A stretch of 52,419 bases of DNA from Singulisphaera sp. GP187 (GTDB lineage Bacteria > Planctomycetota > Planctomycetia > Gemmatales > Gemmataceae), in the NCBI GenBank assembly GCA_945905925.1, contig CAMDQN010000032.1:1-52419 (forward strand), read 5' to 3'. Under the pieces are notes generated by a model. The model was not told the origin of the DNA, ran no database searches, and saw only the letters and a program-made list of their open reading frames with translations. A program made the position numbers and the translations under genes. Of the stretch, positions 32,411-41,326 are shown piece after piece (the first letter of the stretch is position 1; each line of letters begins with the position of its first letter).

Positions 32411-33856
32411 TCAGAACAATTCGCTGATCGGCTGACCGGCGTTGACGAGGTTGGCGACTTCGGCCGGCAGCAGCGCCGAGTTGGTGCGCACGGCGGACGC
32501 GTCGAACATCGTGTGCAGCACGGTCGCGAGCAGGTGCTCCGGTTTGTATGCTTTGGTCACCGGCTTCGCGCCGGTCTTGTCGCTCTTGCCGATCACCTGA
32601 CCCATCTTCAACCCGCCGCCCGCGAGTACCAGTGGCGTGATGTCCGCGTGGTGCCCGGTGCCGCCGTTCTTGCCCTTCGCCGGGCTACGGCCCATCTCGC
32701 CGGTGATGATCAGCAGCACCTTGTCTTCGAGGCCGCGGTCCTTGAGATCGTCGAGGAACGCGGCTACCGCGTGATCGAGCTGCGGCCCGAGGAACGACAT
32801 CCCGACCGGGCACGACGGGTTGTTGCCGTCGGCGTGGAAGTCCCAGCAGCCGTCGAGCACCGTCACGAACCCGGCACCGCGCTCGACCAACCGCCGCGCG
32901 AGGAGCATCTGCTTGCCGAGCAGGTTCGTCGCCCGCGACTGGTTCACGAGGTTGTTGTAATTCTTCCCGCCCTTGTGGTAGTCGTCCATGTTGAACAGGT
33001 GCCCGGTGTCGTACTTCGCTACCGTCTTCGGGTCTTCCTTCGACAGGTCGAACGCGTCCGCGATCCCCTTTGCCAGCACCTCCGCGGCCTGGCGCTGGAA
33101 CGCGTCGATGCCCGCGACCTCGCCGGTCTTGTCGAGCGTCCGCTTGAGGCCGTCGAGCTTGCCGAGCAAACTCTGGCGGTCGTCGAAGTCGGCCTGCGCC
33201 ATCTGAAGCTGAAGGTTCTTCATCAGCGTGTCGGAGCCGCTGGGCATGAACCCGTCGTAGGCGCGGCCGACACCGCCCGCCGGGAGGTAATTCTTCACGG
33301 CGTAGTCGAGTTGGAACGGCCCGGTCGGGTTGTTGAGCTTGAGGTCCGGCTTGATCGCCTCCGGTACGATCACGGTGTTGGTCGGCACGCCGGTCTTGGG
33401 GTTCATCGCGCCGAGAGCGCGCGCCACGATCGCCGCCATCGGCGACTTCATCGGGCTGCGGCCGGTGATGACCGGCAACTGGTTGTGCCCGCCGTCGGTG
33501 CTGCCGAATGACCGCACCACCGCGAGCCGGTCGGCGCGCGCGCCCATCTTCGGGAACGTGCCGCCGAACTTCACGCCCGCGAGCGCCGTTTGAACTTCAC
33601 CGGTGCAACTCTTGATGTTGTCCGGCACGTTCTCCTTCGGGTCGAACGTCTCGATCTGCGGCGGCCCGCCGACGAGGAACAGCATCACGACGGCCTTGTC
33701 GCGAAACGCGGTGGTGGGGTTCGCGGCCTGCGCCTTCGTGGCGAGCAACCCCGGGAGCGACAGCCCGCCGAGCGAGAGGCTCCCGACGCGGAGCAATTCG
33801 CGGCGCGAAAGGCCGGCGCAGGTGCGCGTGCGACCGGAACCGAATACCGAGAACAT
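32411..33856 (-). CDS. Tat-exported DUF1501 protein
   Basis: 481 residues from ATG at 33856, preceded by AAGGGAGA. The twin-arginine signal is SRRELLRVGSLSLGGL (arginines at 18-19). Blocks: FLVGGPPQIETFDPKE near residue 60, VLDGCWDFHADGNN, GEMGRSPAKGKNGG and GHHADITP, and an AGGGLKMGQVIGKSD loop, ending in PISELF. The usual GGRDH is replaced by GGTGHH, so its putative metal loop differs from the proteins at 3648 and 15732. It follows the DUF1549-type gene at 33933 by 76 bases and should share its transcript. Confidence 0.9.
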   Translation of the reverse strand: MFSVFGSGRTRTCAGLSRRELLRVGSLSLGGLSLPGLLATKAQAANPTTAFRDKAVVMLFLVGGPPQIETFDPKENVPDNIKSCTGEVQTALAGVKFGGTFPKMGARADRLAVVRSFGSTDGGHNQLPVITGRSPMKSPMAAIVARALGAMNPKTGVPTNTVIVPEAIKPDLKLNNPTGPFQLDYAVKNYLPAGGVGRAYDGFMPSGSDTLMKNLQLQMAQADFDDRQSLLGKLDGLKRTLDKTGEVAGIDAFQRQAAEVLAKGIADAFDLSKEDPKTVAKYDTGHLFNMDDYHKGGKNYNNLVNQSRATNLLGKQMLLARRLVERGAGFVTVLDGCWDFHADGNNPSCPVGMSFLGPQLDHAVAAFLDDLKDRGLEDKVLLIITGEMGRSPAKGKNGGTGHHADITPLVLAGGGLKMGQVIGKSDKTGAKPVTKAYKPEHLLATVLHTMFDASAVRTNSALLPAEVANLVNAGQPISELF

Positions 33857-33932
33857 GTGGGTCTCCCTTCGCGCCGAGGAGGTTGTGCGTGGCCCGCGGG
33901 ACCGACGCTAAACCTCTTCTGCCGGACGTTGA

Positions 33933-36209
33933 TTAGTGGTTGAACAGGAACTCTTTGGTGTTCAGCAGTGCCCAGAGGATGTCGGCGTAGGCGGCGCGGT
34001 CGTCGCCCTTCTTCTCGATGTGGCCGACGAGGATCGCGAGTTCGTCCTTCATTGGCTCGCGCGACAGCGCCACGAGGTACAGGTCGCGGAGTTTCTCCGC
34101 GTGCGGGCGCTTGTCCGCGAGGAGCTTCGTCAGCCGCTCGCCCGGCGCCGCCTTCGGCCCGGCGTTCGGGTTCGGCTTCGCCTTCGGGTCGGTCTTCGGC
34201 GCCGGAGGCGGGGCGCCGATCTTCGCGAGCAGTTCCTCCGAGTTCATCAGGAGGAGCGCTTGCGCGAGGTTGGCGTCGGAGTTGCGTTCGCACTCGCACG
34301 CGCTCGCCCCGTCCGGGCGGCCGAACACGCTGAGGAAGTACGAATCGGACTGGTTGTCCGGCAGTTGCACGGCCCGCGTGCCGGCCGGGACGCCGCGGAA
34401 CGGCGTCTTCGCGAGCGCGACCGCGTCGATGGCATCGAGCAGTACCTCGGCGTTCAGGCGTCGCGGGTAGAACCGGGCGAAGTGCTGCTTGTCGTTCGCG
34501 TTGTGGTCGTTCGGTGTGCTGCTGAGGCGATACACGTTCGACGTGCAGATCAAGCGAATGAGTTTCTTCGTGTCGTACTTGTCCGCGACGAACCGCTTCG
34601 CGAGCGCGTCGAGGAGTTCGGGGTTGCTCGCGGGGTTCGTTGCGCTCATGTCGTCTTCGGGATCGACAAGCCCGCGACTGAAGAAGTGTTTCCAGTAGCG
34701 GTTCACGAGCGTGCGCGCGAAGTACGGGTTGTCGGTCGCGGTGACCCACTCCGCGAGCTTCTCGCGTGGGTCGGCATCGTCCGAAAGCGCGAACGGCTTG
34801 CCGTCGAGACCGGCGGGGAAGAGTTTCGCGTTGGTGCGCGGGTGCGGCATCGTCGCGGTGCCGCTCTTGAGCGCGACCGTGAGCGGCTGACCCGGCGTGT
34901 CGGGGATGTTCTTCTTCGGATCGCCCTTCTTGAGCGCTGTCGCGAGTTGAACGTCGGTGCGCGCGAACGCCGCGGCGAGGCTCCAGTAATCGCCCTGCGT
35001 CCAGCGGTCATGCGGGTGGTGGTGACACTTCGCGCACGCGACCCGCTGGCCGAGGAACAGTTGGGCCACGTCTTCAGCGAGGTTCGCGGAATCCTTAAGT
35101 TCGCGATACCACACCGCCCGCGGGTTGTCGTCCACGGGACCGGTCGCGGTGAGCAACTCTCGCACGAACGCGTCGAACGGCTTGTTGTCCTTGAGGCCGT
35201 CGCGAATCCACGCGTGGAACGCGACGTTCGGCTTCGCGTCCTCGTTCGGCGCGTTGCGCCGGTTGCGGAGCAGCGCCGACCACTTGTTCGCGAAGTAGTC
35301 CGCGTAGTCGGGCGAAGCGAGCAACCGGTCGATGAGCTTCTCGTACTTGTCGGCCCCGTTCTCTTTCGCGAACGCTTCCGCTTCTTCCTTCGTGGGGAGC
35401 CGGCCGCAAATGTCGATGGTCGCGCGGCGGAGGAACGTCGCGTCGTCGCACAACTCCGACGGCGGCAACCCGAGTTCCTTCAGTTGCTTGAAGACGAGTT
35501 CGTCGGCGACGGTCTTGGCGGGCGGCAGTTTGGTGACCGGGGTTCCGAACGGAATCGTAATTCGCGCGACGGCGACGGCGTCCATGTAGCGCGCGGTGAG
35601 GGTGGCCGAACCGGATTGCTGCTTCGCGCTGACGGCGCCGTTGGCGTCCACGGCGAGCAGATCCGCGGGGCCGGCTTCCAGCACCGCGAGCCGGGTCACG
35701 TCGCGCTTCGAGCCGTCGCGAAAGTGCGCGACGACCGACGCCTGCAATTTTTCGCCGCGTTGAAGAAGTTTGCTTCCGGGCTGAACCTCGATGCGTTCAA
35801 GGCTCGGCGCGTTCGCGGGCGACGACCGCGCGCCTTCGACGACCCACCGCTTCAGCAGTTCGTACGCGTCGGATTGGGTGTCGAGCCGCTTCCCGCCGCC
35901 GTGGGGAACGGAACCGGTCGCCTTGAGCAACAGGAGGCTCTGCGCCGGGGCCGCGGCGAACACCCGCCGGCCGCGGGCTTCCTTCGCGATGTACTCGTAG
36001 TCGTCTTGCGGCTCGAAGCCGAACAGCGACAGTTTGAACCCGTTCTGCCCTTCGGCCTTGCCGTGACACCCGCCGGTGTTGCACCCGAGTTTCGTGAGTG
36101 TGGGCACAACTTCGGTCGTGAAACTGACGCCCGCCGGTTCCGCGGCGACGGAATCCGGCGCGAACAGCGCAAGCGCGAAGAGAGTGGAAAGGACCGAGCG
36201 CGAGGACAT
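33933..36209 (-). CDS. Secreted DUF1549/DUF1553 protein with Ig-like (BIG2) insert
   Basis: 758 residues with a signal peptide (VLSTLFALALFAPDSVAA). The N-terminal cysteine motif is GCNTGGCHG near residue 45, with four rather than two residues between cysteines (C-x4-CH), as in the subgroup that carries a bacterial Ig-like domain. That domain follows at about 135-235 (IEVQPGSKLLQRGEKLQ; SGSATLTARYMD). DUF1549 is at about 250-450 (FLRRATIDICGRLPTKEEA; CAKCHHHPHDRW) and DUF1553 at about 510-740 (NRYWKHFFSRGLVDPEDD). It is the first gene behind the minus half of promoter element C. Confidence 0.9.
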   Translation of the reverse strand: MSSRSVLSTLFALALFAPDSVAAEPAGVSFTTEVVPTLTKLGCNTGGCHGKAEGQNGFKLSLFGFEPQDDYEYIAKEARGRRVFAAAPAQSLLLLKATGSVPHGGGKRLDTQSDAYELLKRWVVEGARSSPANAPSLERIEVQPGSKLLQRGEKLQASVVAHFRDGSKRDVTRLAVLEAGPADLLAVDANGAVSAKQQSGSATLTARYMDAVAVARITIPFGTPVTKLPPAKTVADELVFKQLKELGLPPSELCDDATFLRRATIDICGRLPTKEEAEAFAKENGADKYEKLIDRLLASPDYADYFANKWSALLRNRRNAPNEDAKPNVAFHAWIRDGLKDNKPFDAFVRELLTATGPVDDNPRAVWYRELKDSANLAEDVAQLFLGQRVACAKCHHHPHDRWTQGDYWSLAAAFARTDVQLATALKKGDPKKNIPDTPGQPLTVALKSGTATMPHPRTNAKLFPAGLDGKPFALSDDADPREKLAEWVTATDNPYFARTLVNRYWKHFFSRGLVDPEDDMSATNPASNPELLDALAKRFVADKYDTKKLIRLICTSNVYRLSSTPNDHNANDKQHFARFYPRRLNAEVLLDAIDAVALAKTPFRGVPAGTRAVQLPDNQSDSYFLSVFGRPDGASACECERNSDANLAQALLLMNSEELLAKIGAPPPAPKTDPKAKPNPNAGPKAAPGERLTKLLADKRPHAEKLRDLYLVALSREPMKDELAILVGHIEKKGDDRAAYADILWALLNTKEFLFNH

Positions 36210-36276
36210 TGGCAGACTCGCGAGGAGTGTCGGAAACCGGCGGGAGTTCGGCGGGGGCGGAGTTCACCCAACATCG

Positions 36277-36352
36277 GAACCCCACCTGCGCGGGGGCCAG
36301 ACACACCTTACCGCGGGGGCTGTGTGTCTGCACGAATCATTCGGCGGGGTTC
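36277..36352. promoter_or_regulatory. Face-to-face promoter element C
   Basis: GAACCCC at 36277-36283, 15 bases, AGAC at 36299-36302, 23 bases, GTCT at 36326-36329, 16 bases, GGGGTTC at 36346-36352. Around the inner boxes the symmetry extends to AGACACAC and GTGTGTCT. It lies between the DUF1549 gene (start 36209) and the DUF1501 gene (start 36379). It has the only 15-base spacer among the ten half-sites. Confidence 0.7.
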
Positions 36353-36378
36353 GGGAAAGTAACTTAACGGACCACTCC

Positions 36379-37878
36379 ATGTTTGACCTCGTCACCGGCT
36401 CTCGCTCCCGGCTCTGCGACGGAACTTCGCGGCGCGATTTCCTCCGCGCCGGGCTGTTCGGCCTCGGCGGGCTTGCCGTCGGCAGCAACCTGCGCGCCGC
36501 CGATCCAACTGCGGCGCCCGGCTCGTTCGTCCGCGACAAGTCGGTCGTCTTCCTGTTCCTCGCGGGCGGACCGAGCCAGTACGAGACGTTTGACCCCAAG
36601 CCGGACGGCCCGGAAGGTTCGACCAGCATCAACGGCCACGTCCCGACCGCGATCCCCGGCGTGCGGTTCTCCGCGTACCTGCCCAAACTCGCGAAGATGG
36701 CCGACCGTCTCACCGTGGTGCGGTCGTTCAAGACGAAGCACCCGGAACACAACGGCGCCCACAAGCAACTGATGACCGCCGACCTGACGGTGCAGGACGG
36801 CAAGCCGATCACCGAGCCGGGCCTCGGCGCGGTGTACGCCCGCGCCGCCGGGGCGATCAACCCAACCACCGGTCTGCCGCGTCACGCGCTGATCCCACCG
36901 ACCACGCGGAACAAGACCGGCCGCGCCGGGTTCAACGGGTCGTTCGAGTCGGTGGTGGAGGGCTGCCAGCCGGCGGGGTTGGGAAACGCGTACTCGCCCT
37001 TCGAGCTGCTCGCGCCGCTCTCCGACGGACCGATTGAAGAAGGCAAGAAGCGGAAGGGCGAAGAGCCAAACCCGTTCCTCGATTTGCTGAACCCGCGGCT
37101 CGAATCCGCCGACGTGAACGACCGACTCGGTCTTCTGAAGCAGCTCGACCGGCTCGACCGCCGCGCCGATGCCGCCGGCGCAATGGGCCGACTCGATGAG
37201 TTCACCCTCCAGGCGGCGGAGGTGCTGCGGAGCGGGAAGGTGCGCGAGGCGCTCGACCTGTCGCGCGAGAAGCCCGCGACGATCAAAGCCTACGACACCG
37301 AACACTTCCCGAACTGGAACTGCGACGACAACTCGAAGTTCGTCCGCACCGGTCCGTCGGTCGGGTTTTCGCTCGGGCGCCAGTTGCTCCTCGCGCGGCG
37401 GCTGTGCGAAGCGGGCGCGGGGTTCGTCACTGTGGTGAACGCGAACTGGGACTTCCACGCGCGCAAGGGCATTCCGAACATGCCGGAAGGCATGGGCGTG
37501 TTCGCGCCGCCCCTCGACCACGCGGTCTGTGCGTTCCTCGAAGACATCAAGCAGCGCGGCCTCGAAGACAAGATTCTGCTCGTCATCACGGGCGAGTTCG
37601 GCCGCTCGGGGCTGGACAAGAACCTCGGCCGCCATCACCACGCGAAGATCTGCCCGCTGGTGTTCGCGGGCGGCGGGTTGAAGCACGGTCAGGTGGTCGG
37701 TCAGTCCGACCGGCGCGGCGCCGAACCCGCGACGGAAGCACTCACCATCGCCGACCTGCACGCCACGACCCTTCACACGCTGTGCGACGTCGGTCGGATG
37801 CGCGCCGACGTGAGTGTGCCGGCCCGGGTCATCGACCGTGCCACGAAGGGCACGCCGATCAAGGAGCTGTTCTCGTGA
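36379..37878 (+). CDS. Tat-exported DUF1501 protein heading a four-gene operon
   Basis: 499 residues from ATG at 36379; the frame is open further upstream but the signal (SRRDFLRAGLFGLGGLAVGS, arginines at 18-19) fits only this start. Blocks: FLAGGPSQYETFDPKPDGPE near residue 60, VNANWDFHARKG, GEFGRSGLDKNLGRHHH and an AGGGLKHGQVVGQSD loop, ending PIKELFS. The metal-like loop has GRHHH where others have GGRDH. Its stop overlaps the GTG of the WD40 gene (GTGA), the first of three such overlaps in this operon. Confidence 0.9.
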   Translation: MFDLVTGSRSRLCDGTSRRDFLRAGLFGLGGLAVGSNLRAADPTAAPGSFVRDKSVVFLFLAGGPSQYETFDPKPDGPEGSTSINGHVPTAIPGVRFSAYLPKLAKMADRLTVVRSFKTKHPEHNGAHKQLMTADLTVQDGKPITEPGLGAVYARAAGAINPTTGLPRHALIPPTTRNKTGRAGFNGSFESVVEGCQPAGLGNAYSPFELLAPLSDGPIEEGKKRKGEEPNPFLDLLNPRLESADVNDRLGLLKQLDRLDRRADAAGAMGRLDEFTLQAAEVLRSGKVREALDLSREKPATIKAYDTEHFPNWNCDDNSKFVRTGPSVGFSLGRQLLLARRLCEAGAGFVTVVNANWDFHARKGIPNMPEGMGVFAPPLDHAVCAFLEDIKQRGLEDKILLVITGEFGRSGLDKNLGRHHHAKICPLVFAGGGLKHGQVVGQSDRRGAEPATEALTIADLHATTLHTLCDVGRMRADVSVPARVIDRATKGTPIKELFS

Positions 37879-38816
37879 CCGGCGCGCTGACGCTGTTATT
37901 GGCCGCTTGCGGCTTCGCGAGTGATTCGCCCGCGAAGCCGCGAGCCGCGCTCGCGCTGCGCGGGCACGACAAGTGGGTTTCGTCGGTCTGCTTCTCTCCC
38001 GACGGCAAGACCATCGCCTCCGGGGCCGGTGACGACACGCTGCGCATCTGGGACGCGACCACCGGCAAGGAACTGCACCGCATTCGCGCCGACGGGAAAG
38101 GCGTCACCGCGGTCTGCGTCAGCCCGGACGGGAAGCGGATCGTCGCGGGAACGTGGGACAAGGTCGCGAAAGTCTTCGACGCGAACTCCGGCAAGGAACT
38201 GCTGACGCTCAAGGGACACAAGGAGAACCTGACGGCGGTGTGCTTCGCACCGGACGGAACGAAGATCGCGACCGGCAGCGGCGACGACACGCTGAAGGTG
38301 TGGGACGCCGCGACCGGCAAGTTGCTCAAGACCATCGACGCGGACAACGAGTACGACGTCACCTGCGTGTGCTTCAGCCCGGACGGATTGAAGATCGTTT
38401 CCGGCGACGGCGACAAGGTCGTGACCGTGTGGGACGCGGAGACCGGCGACGAACTGCTCACCTGCACCGGCCACGACGCAACCGTTACGTCGGTGAGCTT
38501 CAGCCCGGATGGGAAGCGCATCCTCTCGGGCAGCCAGGACCATACCGCCCGCGTGTGGGACGCGAAGACCGGGCAGGAACTGCTGACGCTCAAAGGGCAC
38601 ACCGAAGACGTGACCTCGGTCGCCTTCAGCGCCGACGGCAAGCGCATCGTCTCCGGCAGCGACGACAAGACGGCGCGCGTCTGGGACGCCGCGACCGGCG
38701 ACGAGTTGGTGGCGCTCAAGGCAACGGACGGCGTGTCATCAGTCGGCTTCGACCGCGCCGGCAAGCGCGTCGTCGCGGCGTGCGGAAACACGGTGAAAGT
38801 GTGGGACATCAAGTGA
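37875..38816 (+). CDS. WD40 protein, probable lipoprotein
   Basis: 313 residues from a GTG at 37875 that overlaps the upstream stop. The N-terminus GALTLLLAACGFAS contains a lipobox (LAAC, Cys near residue 12), although it lacks early positive charges, so it is probably an anchored lipoprotein. Seven WD40 units follow, enough for one closed propeller; each ends in V/I-W-D or V-F-D (for example FSPDGKTIASGAGDDTLRIW and FSPDGKRILSGSQDHTARVW). It is a likely scaffold for the exported proteins of its operon. Its stop overlaps the next GTG. Confidence 0.9.
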   Translation: MTGALTLLLAACGFASDSPAKPRAALALRGHDKWVSSVCFSPDGKTIASGAGDDTLRIWDATTGKELHRIRADGKGVTAVCVSPDGKRIVAGTWDKVAKVFDANSGKELLTLKGHKENLTAVCFAPDGTKIATGSGDDTLKVWDAATGKLLKTIDADNEYDVTCVCFSPDGLKIVSGDGDKVVTVWDAETGDELLTCTGHDATVTSVSFSPDGKRILSGSQDHTARVWDAKTGQELLTLKGHTEDVTSVAFSADGKRIVSGSDDKTARVWDAATGDELVALKATDGVSSVGFDRAGKRVVAACGNTVKVWDIK

Positions 38817-41326
38817 AAGCGATTCTCGCCAGTGCGGTCCTTCTGTTGCTCGCCGCCGGTGCGCGCGGCGCCGACGACTTTCCGACGGCCGCGGCCCCGT
38901 TCCTCAAGAAGCACTGTGTCGCGTGCCACGGCGAGAAGAAACAGGAAGGCGGGGTGCGCCTCGACCAGGTGGACGGCGTCAACGCGGGCAACCGCAACCT
39001 GTGGACGATGGTTCACCAGAAGGTCGCGAGCGGCGAGATGCCGCCGAAAGAACGCGCGCAACCGGCGGACGCCGACAAAAAGGCCGTGCTGACGTGGATC
39101 GCGGAGAAACAGCGCGCGCTCGGCGCCGGCGGCACGCGCCGCCTCAACCGGCGCGAACTGTCGTCCGCGCTCCGCGACGTGACCGGCTTGCAGGTCGATT
39201 TCGCGATGGGTTTACCCGGCGACGGCACCGTCGCCGGGTTCGATACCGGCGCCGACGGCCTGCCGGAAGCGTCTGACGCGGTCGCGCAGTGGCTCATCGT
39301 CACCCGCCGCGCGGTCGACGGGCTGTCCTTCCTCGACGCCCCGAAGGGGAAGAACTTCGCGATGAACTTCGCCGAAGTGAAGGACGTGAAGAAGGCGTTC
39401 GACGCGTGGAAGGCCGAGGGCGCGACCGGCAAGGAACTGCGCGGCGTCGCGCGGCCCGGGTTGGGTCTGCTCATCGATCCGCGCGCCGTCGGCGAGCGCG
39501 AGGAGTGGAGCGTCAGCGTTCCCGCGCCCGCGGGCAAGGAAGGCGTGTTGCGGCTCACGCTGGTCGTCTCCGCGCTGAAGCCGGTGGACGGCGTCCCGAA
39601 CCCGCGGCTGTGGGTGCGGATCGGCGGGCAAGACCTCGACTTCCGCGAGATCACCGGCACCGCGGACGAGCCGCAGAAGCTCGTCTACGAGGTGCAACTC
39701 GGCGACCTCGTCGTGCAGTCGAAGGGCGTGACGGTCGCGCTGGCGAACAAGGTGGAGATTCCTTACGCGGTCGCCGGGTTCGAGAACGAGGATAAGACCA
39801 GCCCGAACGACAAGAACCCGCCGCCCGGCGGCACCGGGCCGTTCCGCCCGACCTTCGACCGCAGGGCGCTGCCGCCGGAGAAGCAGCCGGCGCCTTACCT
39901 CGTGATGCACAGCATCGACATCGAGCCGTTCGCGGCGACGCCGTGGCCGCCGAAGGAGTGGAAGGCGGACGTGGGCGCGATCAAGGACGACGCGGCCTCC
40001 GCGAAGCGCCTGCTGGCACTCTGGATGGACCGCGCGTGGCGCCGGCCCGTCGGCGACGCGGAGCAGGCGCCGTTCTTCAAGCTGTACGAGAAGGTCCGCG
40101 CCGGCGGCGGCTCGTTCGACGCCGCGCTGCGGGTCGCGTTCCAGTCGGTGCTGATGAGCGCTCCGTTCCGCTACCACAGTTCGCCCGCGCACCCGGACCC
40201 GGTGGTCGCGCAGCACGCCGTCGCCGGGCGGCTGAGCTTCATGTTCTGGGGCGAACCGCCGGACGCCGAACTCCGCGACCTCGCGAAGGCGGGCAAGCTC
40301 CGCGACCCGAAGGTGCTCGACGCGCAGGTGGACCGTCTGCTCGCGGACCCGCGGAGCCGGGCGTTCGTGCGGCCGTTCGTGACGCAGTGGCTCGAACTGG
40401 AACAGCCGATCACCATCGCACAGACCCACATCAACAAGCAGGACTTCCGGTTCGCGCGCTACCTGAAGGTGTCGATGCGCGACGAGACCCTCGCGTACTT
40501 CGCGCAACTCGTCGCCGACAACCGCCCGGCCGCGGAGCTGGTCGCCAGCGACTGGACGATGATGAACGACGCGCTCGCGCTGCACTACGGCTACCCGGCG
40601 CTCGTCGGCGGCGAGTTGCGCAAGGTGAAGCTCCGCGCCGACGACCCGCGCGGCGGCGGGGTTCTCGGTCACGCCGGGATTCAGTCGATGCTGACGTGGA
40701 TGGGCGAGAACTGGGTGATCTACCGCGGCGCGTGGGCGCTTCGGCACGTCCTCGACATCCCGCCGCCCCCGCCCCCGCTGGAGGTGCCGGAACTGAACCC
40801 GTCGGACGGCAAGAACAAGGGCAAGCCGTTCCGCGAACTGCTCAAGCAGCACCAGAGCGACGCGCGGTGTTCGGTGTGCCACAAGAACATCGACCCGGTC
40901 GGGTTCGCGTTCCAGAACTTCGACCTCAGCGGGCGCTGGCGCGACGTGGAACACGAGAGCTACAAGCGGAGCGAACTGGACGGCCGCATCGCGTGGGTCG
41001 GCGAGGGCAAGACGCGCCCGGTGGACACCCTCGGACGCTTGCCGCGCGGCGAGGAGTTCAAGACGTTCGGCGAGTTCAAGCAACTCGTTGCGAAGCACTA
41101 CAAAGACGACTTGGTGCGCGGCTTGATGAAGAACTTCTTCGTGTACGGCACCGGCCGCGTGCCGGGCATCGACGACCGGACGGAAATTGCAGCGATCATG
41201 GATCAGTCCCGCGAGAAGGGCTACCCGCTGCGCGACCTGTTGAAGGCCGTCGCGCGGTCGCGCGCGTTCCTCGAATCACACCAACTTCCTCAAGACCCGA
41301 AACCTCCGACTGGGAACCCGAAATGA
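38813..41326 (+). CDS. Secreted planctomycete-cytochrome protein, DUF1587/1592/1588/1585 type
   Basis: 837 residues from a GTG at 38813 inside the WD40 stop region, followed at once by a signal peptide (ILASAVLLLLAAGARGA). CVACHGEKKQEGGVRLDQ near residue 36 is the N-terminal haem motif. RRLNRRELSSALRDVTGL near 110 is DUF1587. The centre holds a beta-rich insert and DUF1595/1592 (RAWRRPVGDAEQAPFFKLY; LSFMFWGEPPDAELRDLA). CSVCHKNIDPVGFAFQNFD near 685 is DUF1588. The end (VYGTGRVPGIDDRTEI) is DUF1585. It overlaps the DUF1552 gene by ATGA. Confidence 0.9.
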   Translation: MKAILASAVLLLLAAGARGADDFPTAAAPFLKKHCVACHGEKKQEGGVRLDQVDGVNAGNRNLWTMVHQKVASGEMPPKERAQPADADKKAVLTWIAEKQRALGAGGTRRLNRRELSSALRDVTGLQVDFAMGLPGDGTVAGFDTGADGLPEASDAVAQWLIVTRRAVDGLSFLDAPKGKNFAMNFAEVKDVKKAFDAWKAEGATGKELRGVARPGLGLLIDPRAVGEREEWSVSVPAPAGKEGVLRLTLVVSALKPVDGVPNPRLWVRIGGQDLDFREITGTADEPQKLVYEVQLGDLVVQSKGVTVALANKVEIPYAVAGFENEDKTSPNDKNPPPGGTGPFRPTFDRRALPPEKQPAPYLVMHSIDIEPFAATPWPPKEWKADVGAIKDDAASAKRLLALWMDRAWRRPVGDAEQAPFFKLYEKVRAGGGSFDAALRVAFQSVLMSAPFRYHSSPAHPDPVVAQHAVAGRLSFMFWGEPPDAELRDLAKAGKLRDPKVLDAQVDRLLADPRSRAFVRPFVTQWLELEQPITIAQTHINKQDFRFARYLKVSMRDETLAYFAQLVADNRPAAELVASDWTMMNDALALHYGYPALVGGELRKVKLRADDPRGGGVLGHAGIQSMLTWMGENWVIYRGAWALRHVLDIPPPPPPLEVPELNPSDGKNKGKPFRELLKQHQSDARCSVCHKNIDPVGFAFQNFDLSGRWRDVEHESYKRSELDGRIAWVGEGKTRPVDTLGRLPRGEEFKTFGEFKQLVAKHYKDDLVRGLMKNFFVYGTGRVPGIDDRTEIAAIMDQSREKGYPLRDLLKAVARSRAFLESHQLPQDPKPPTGNPK

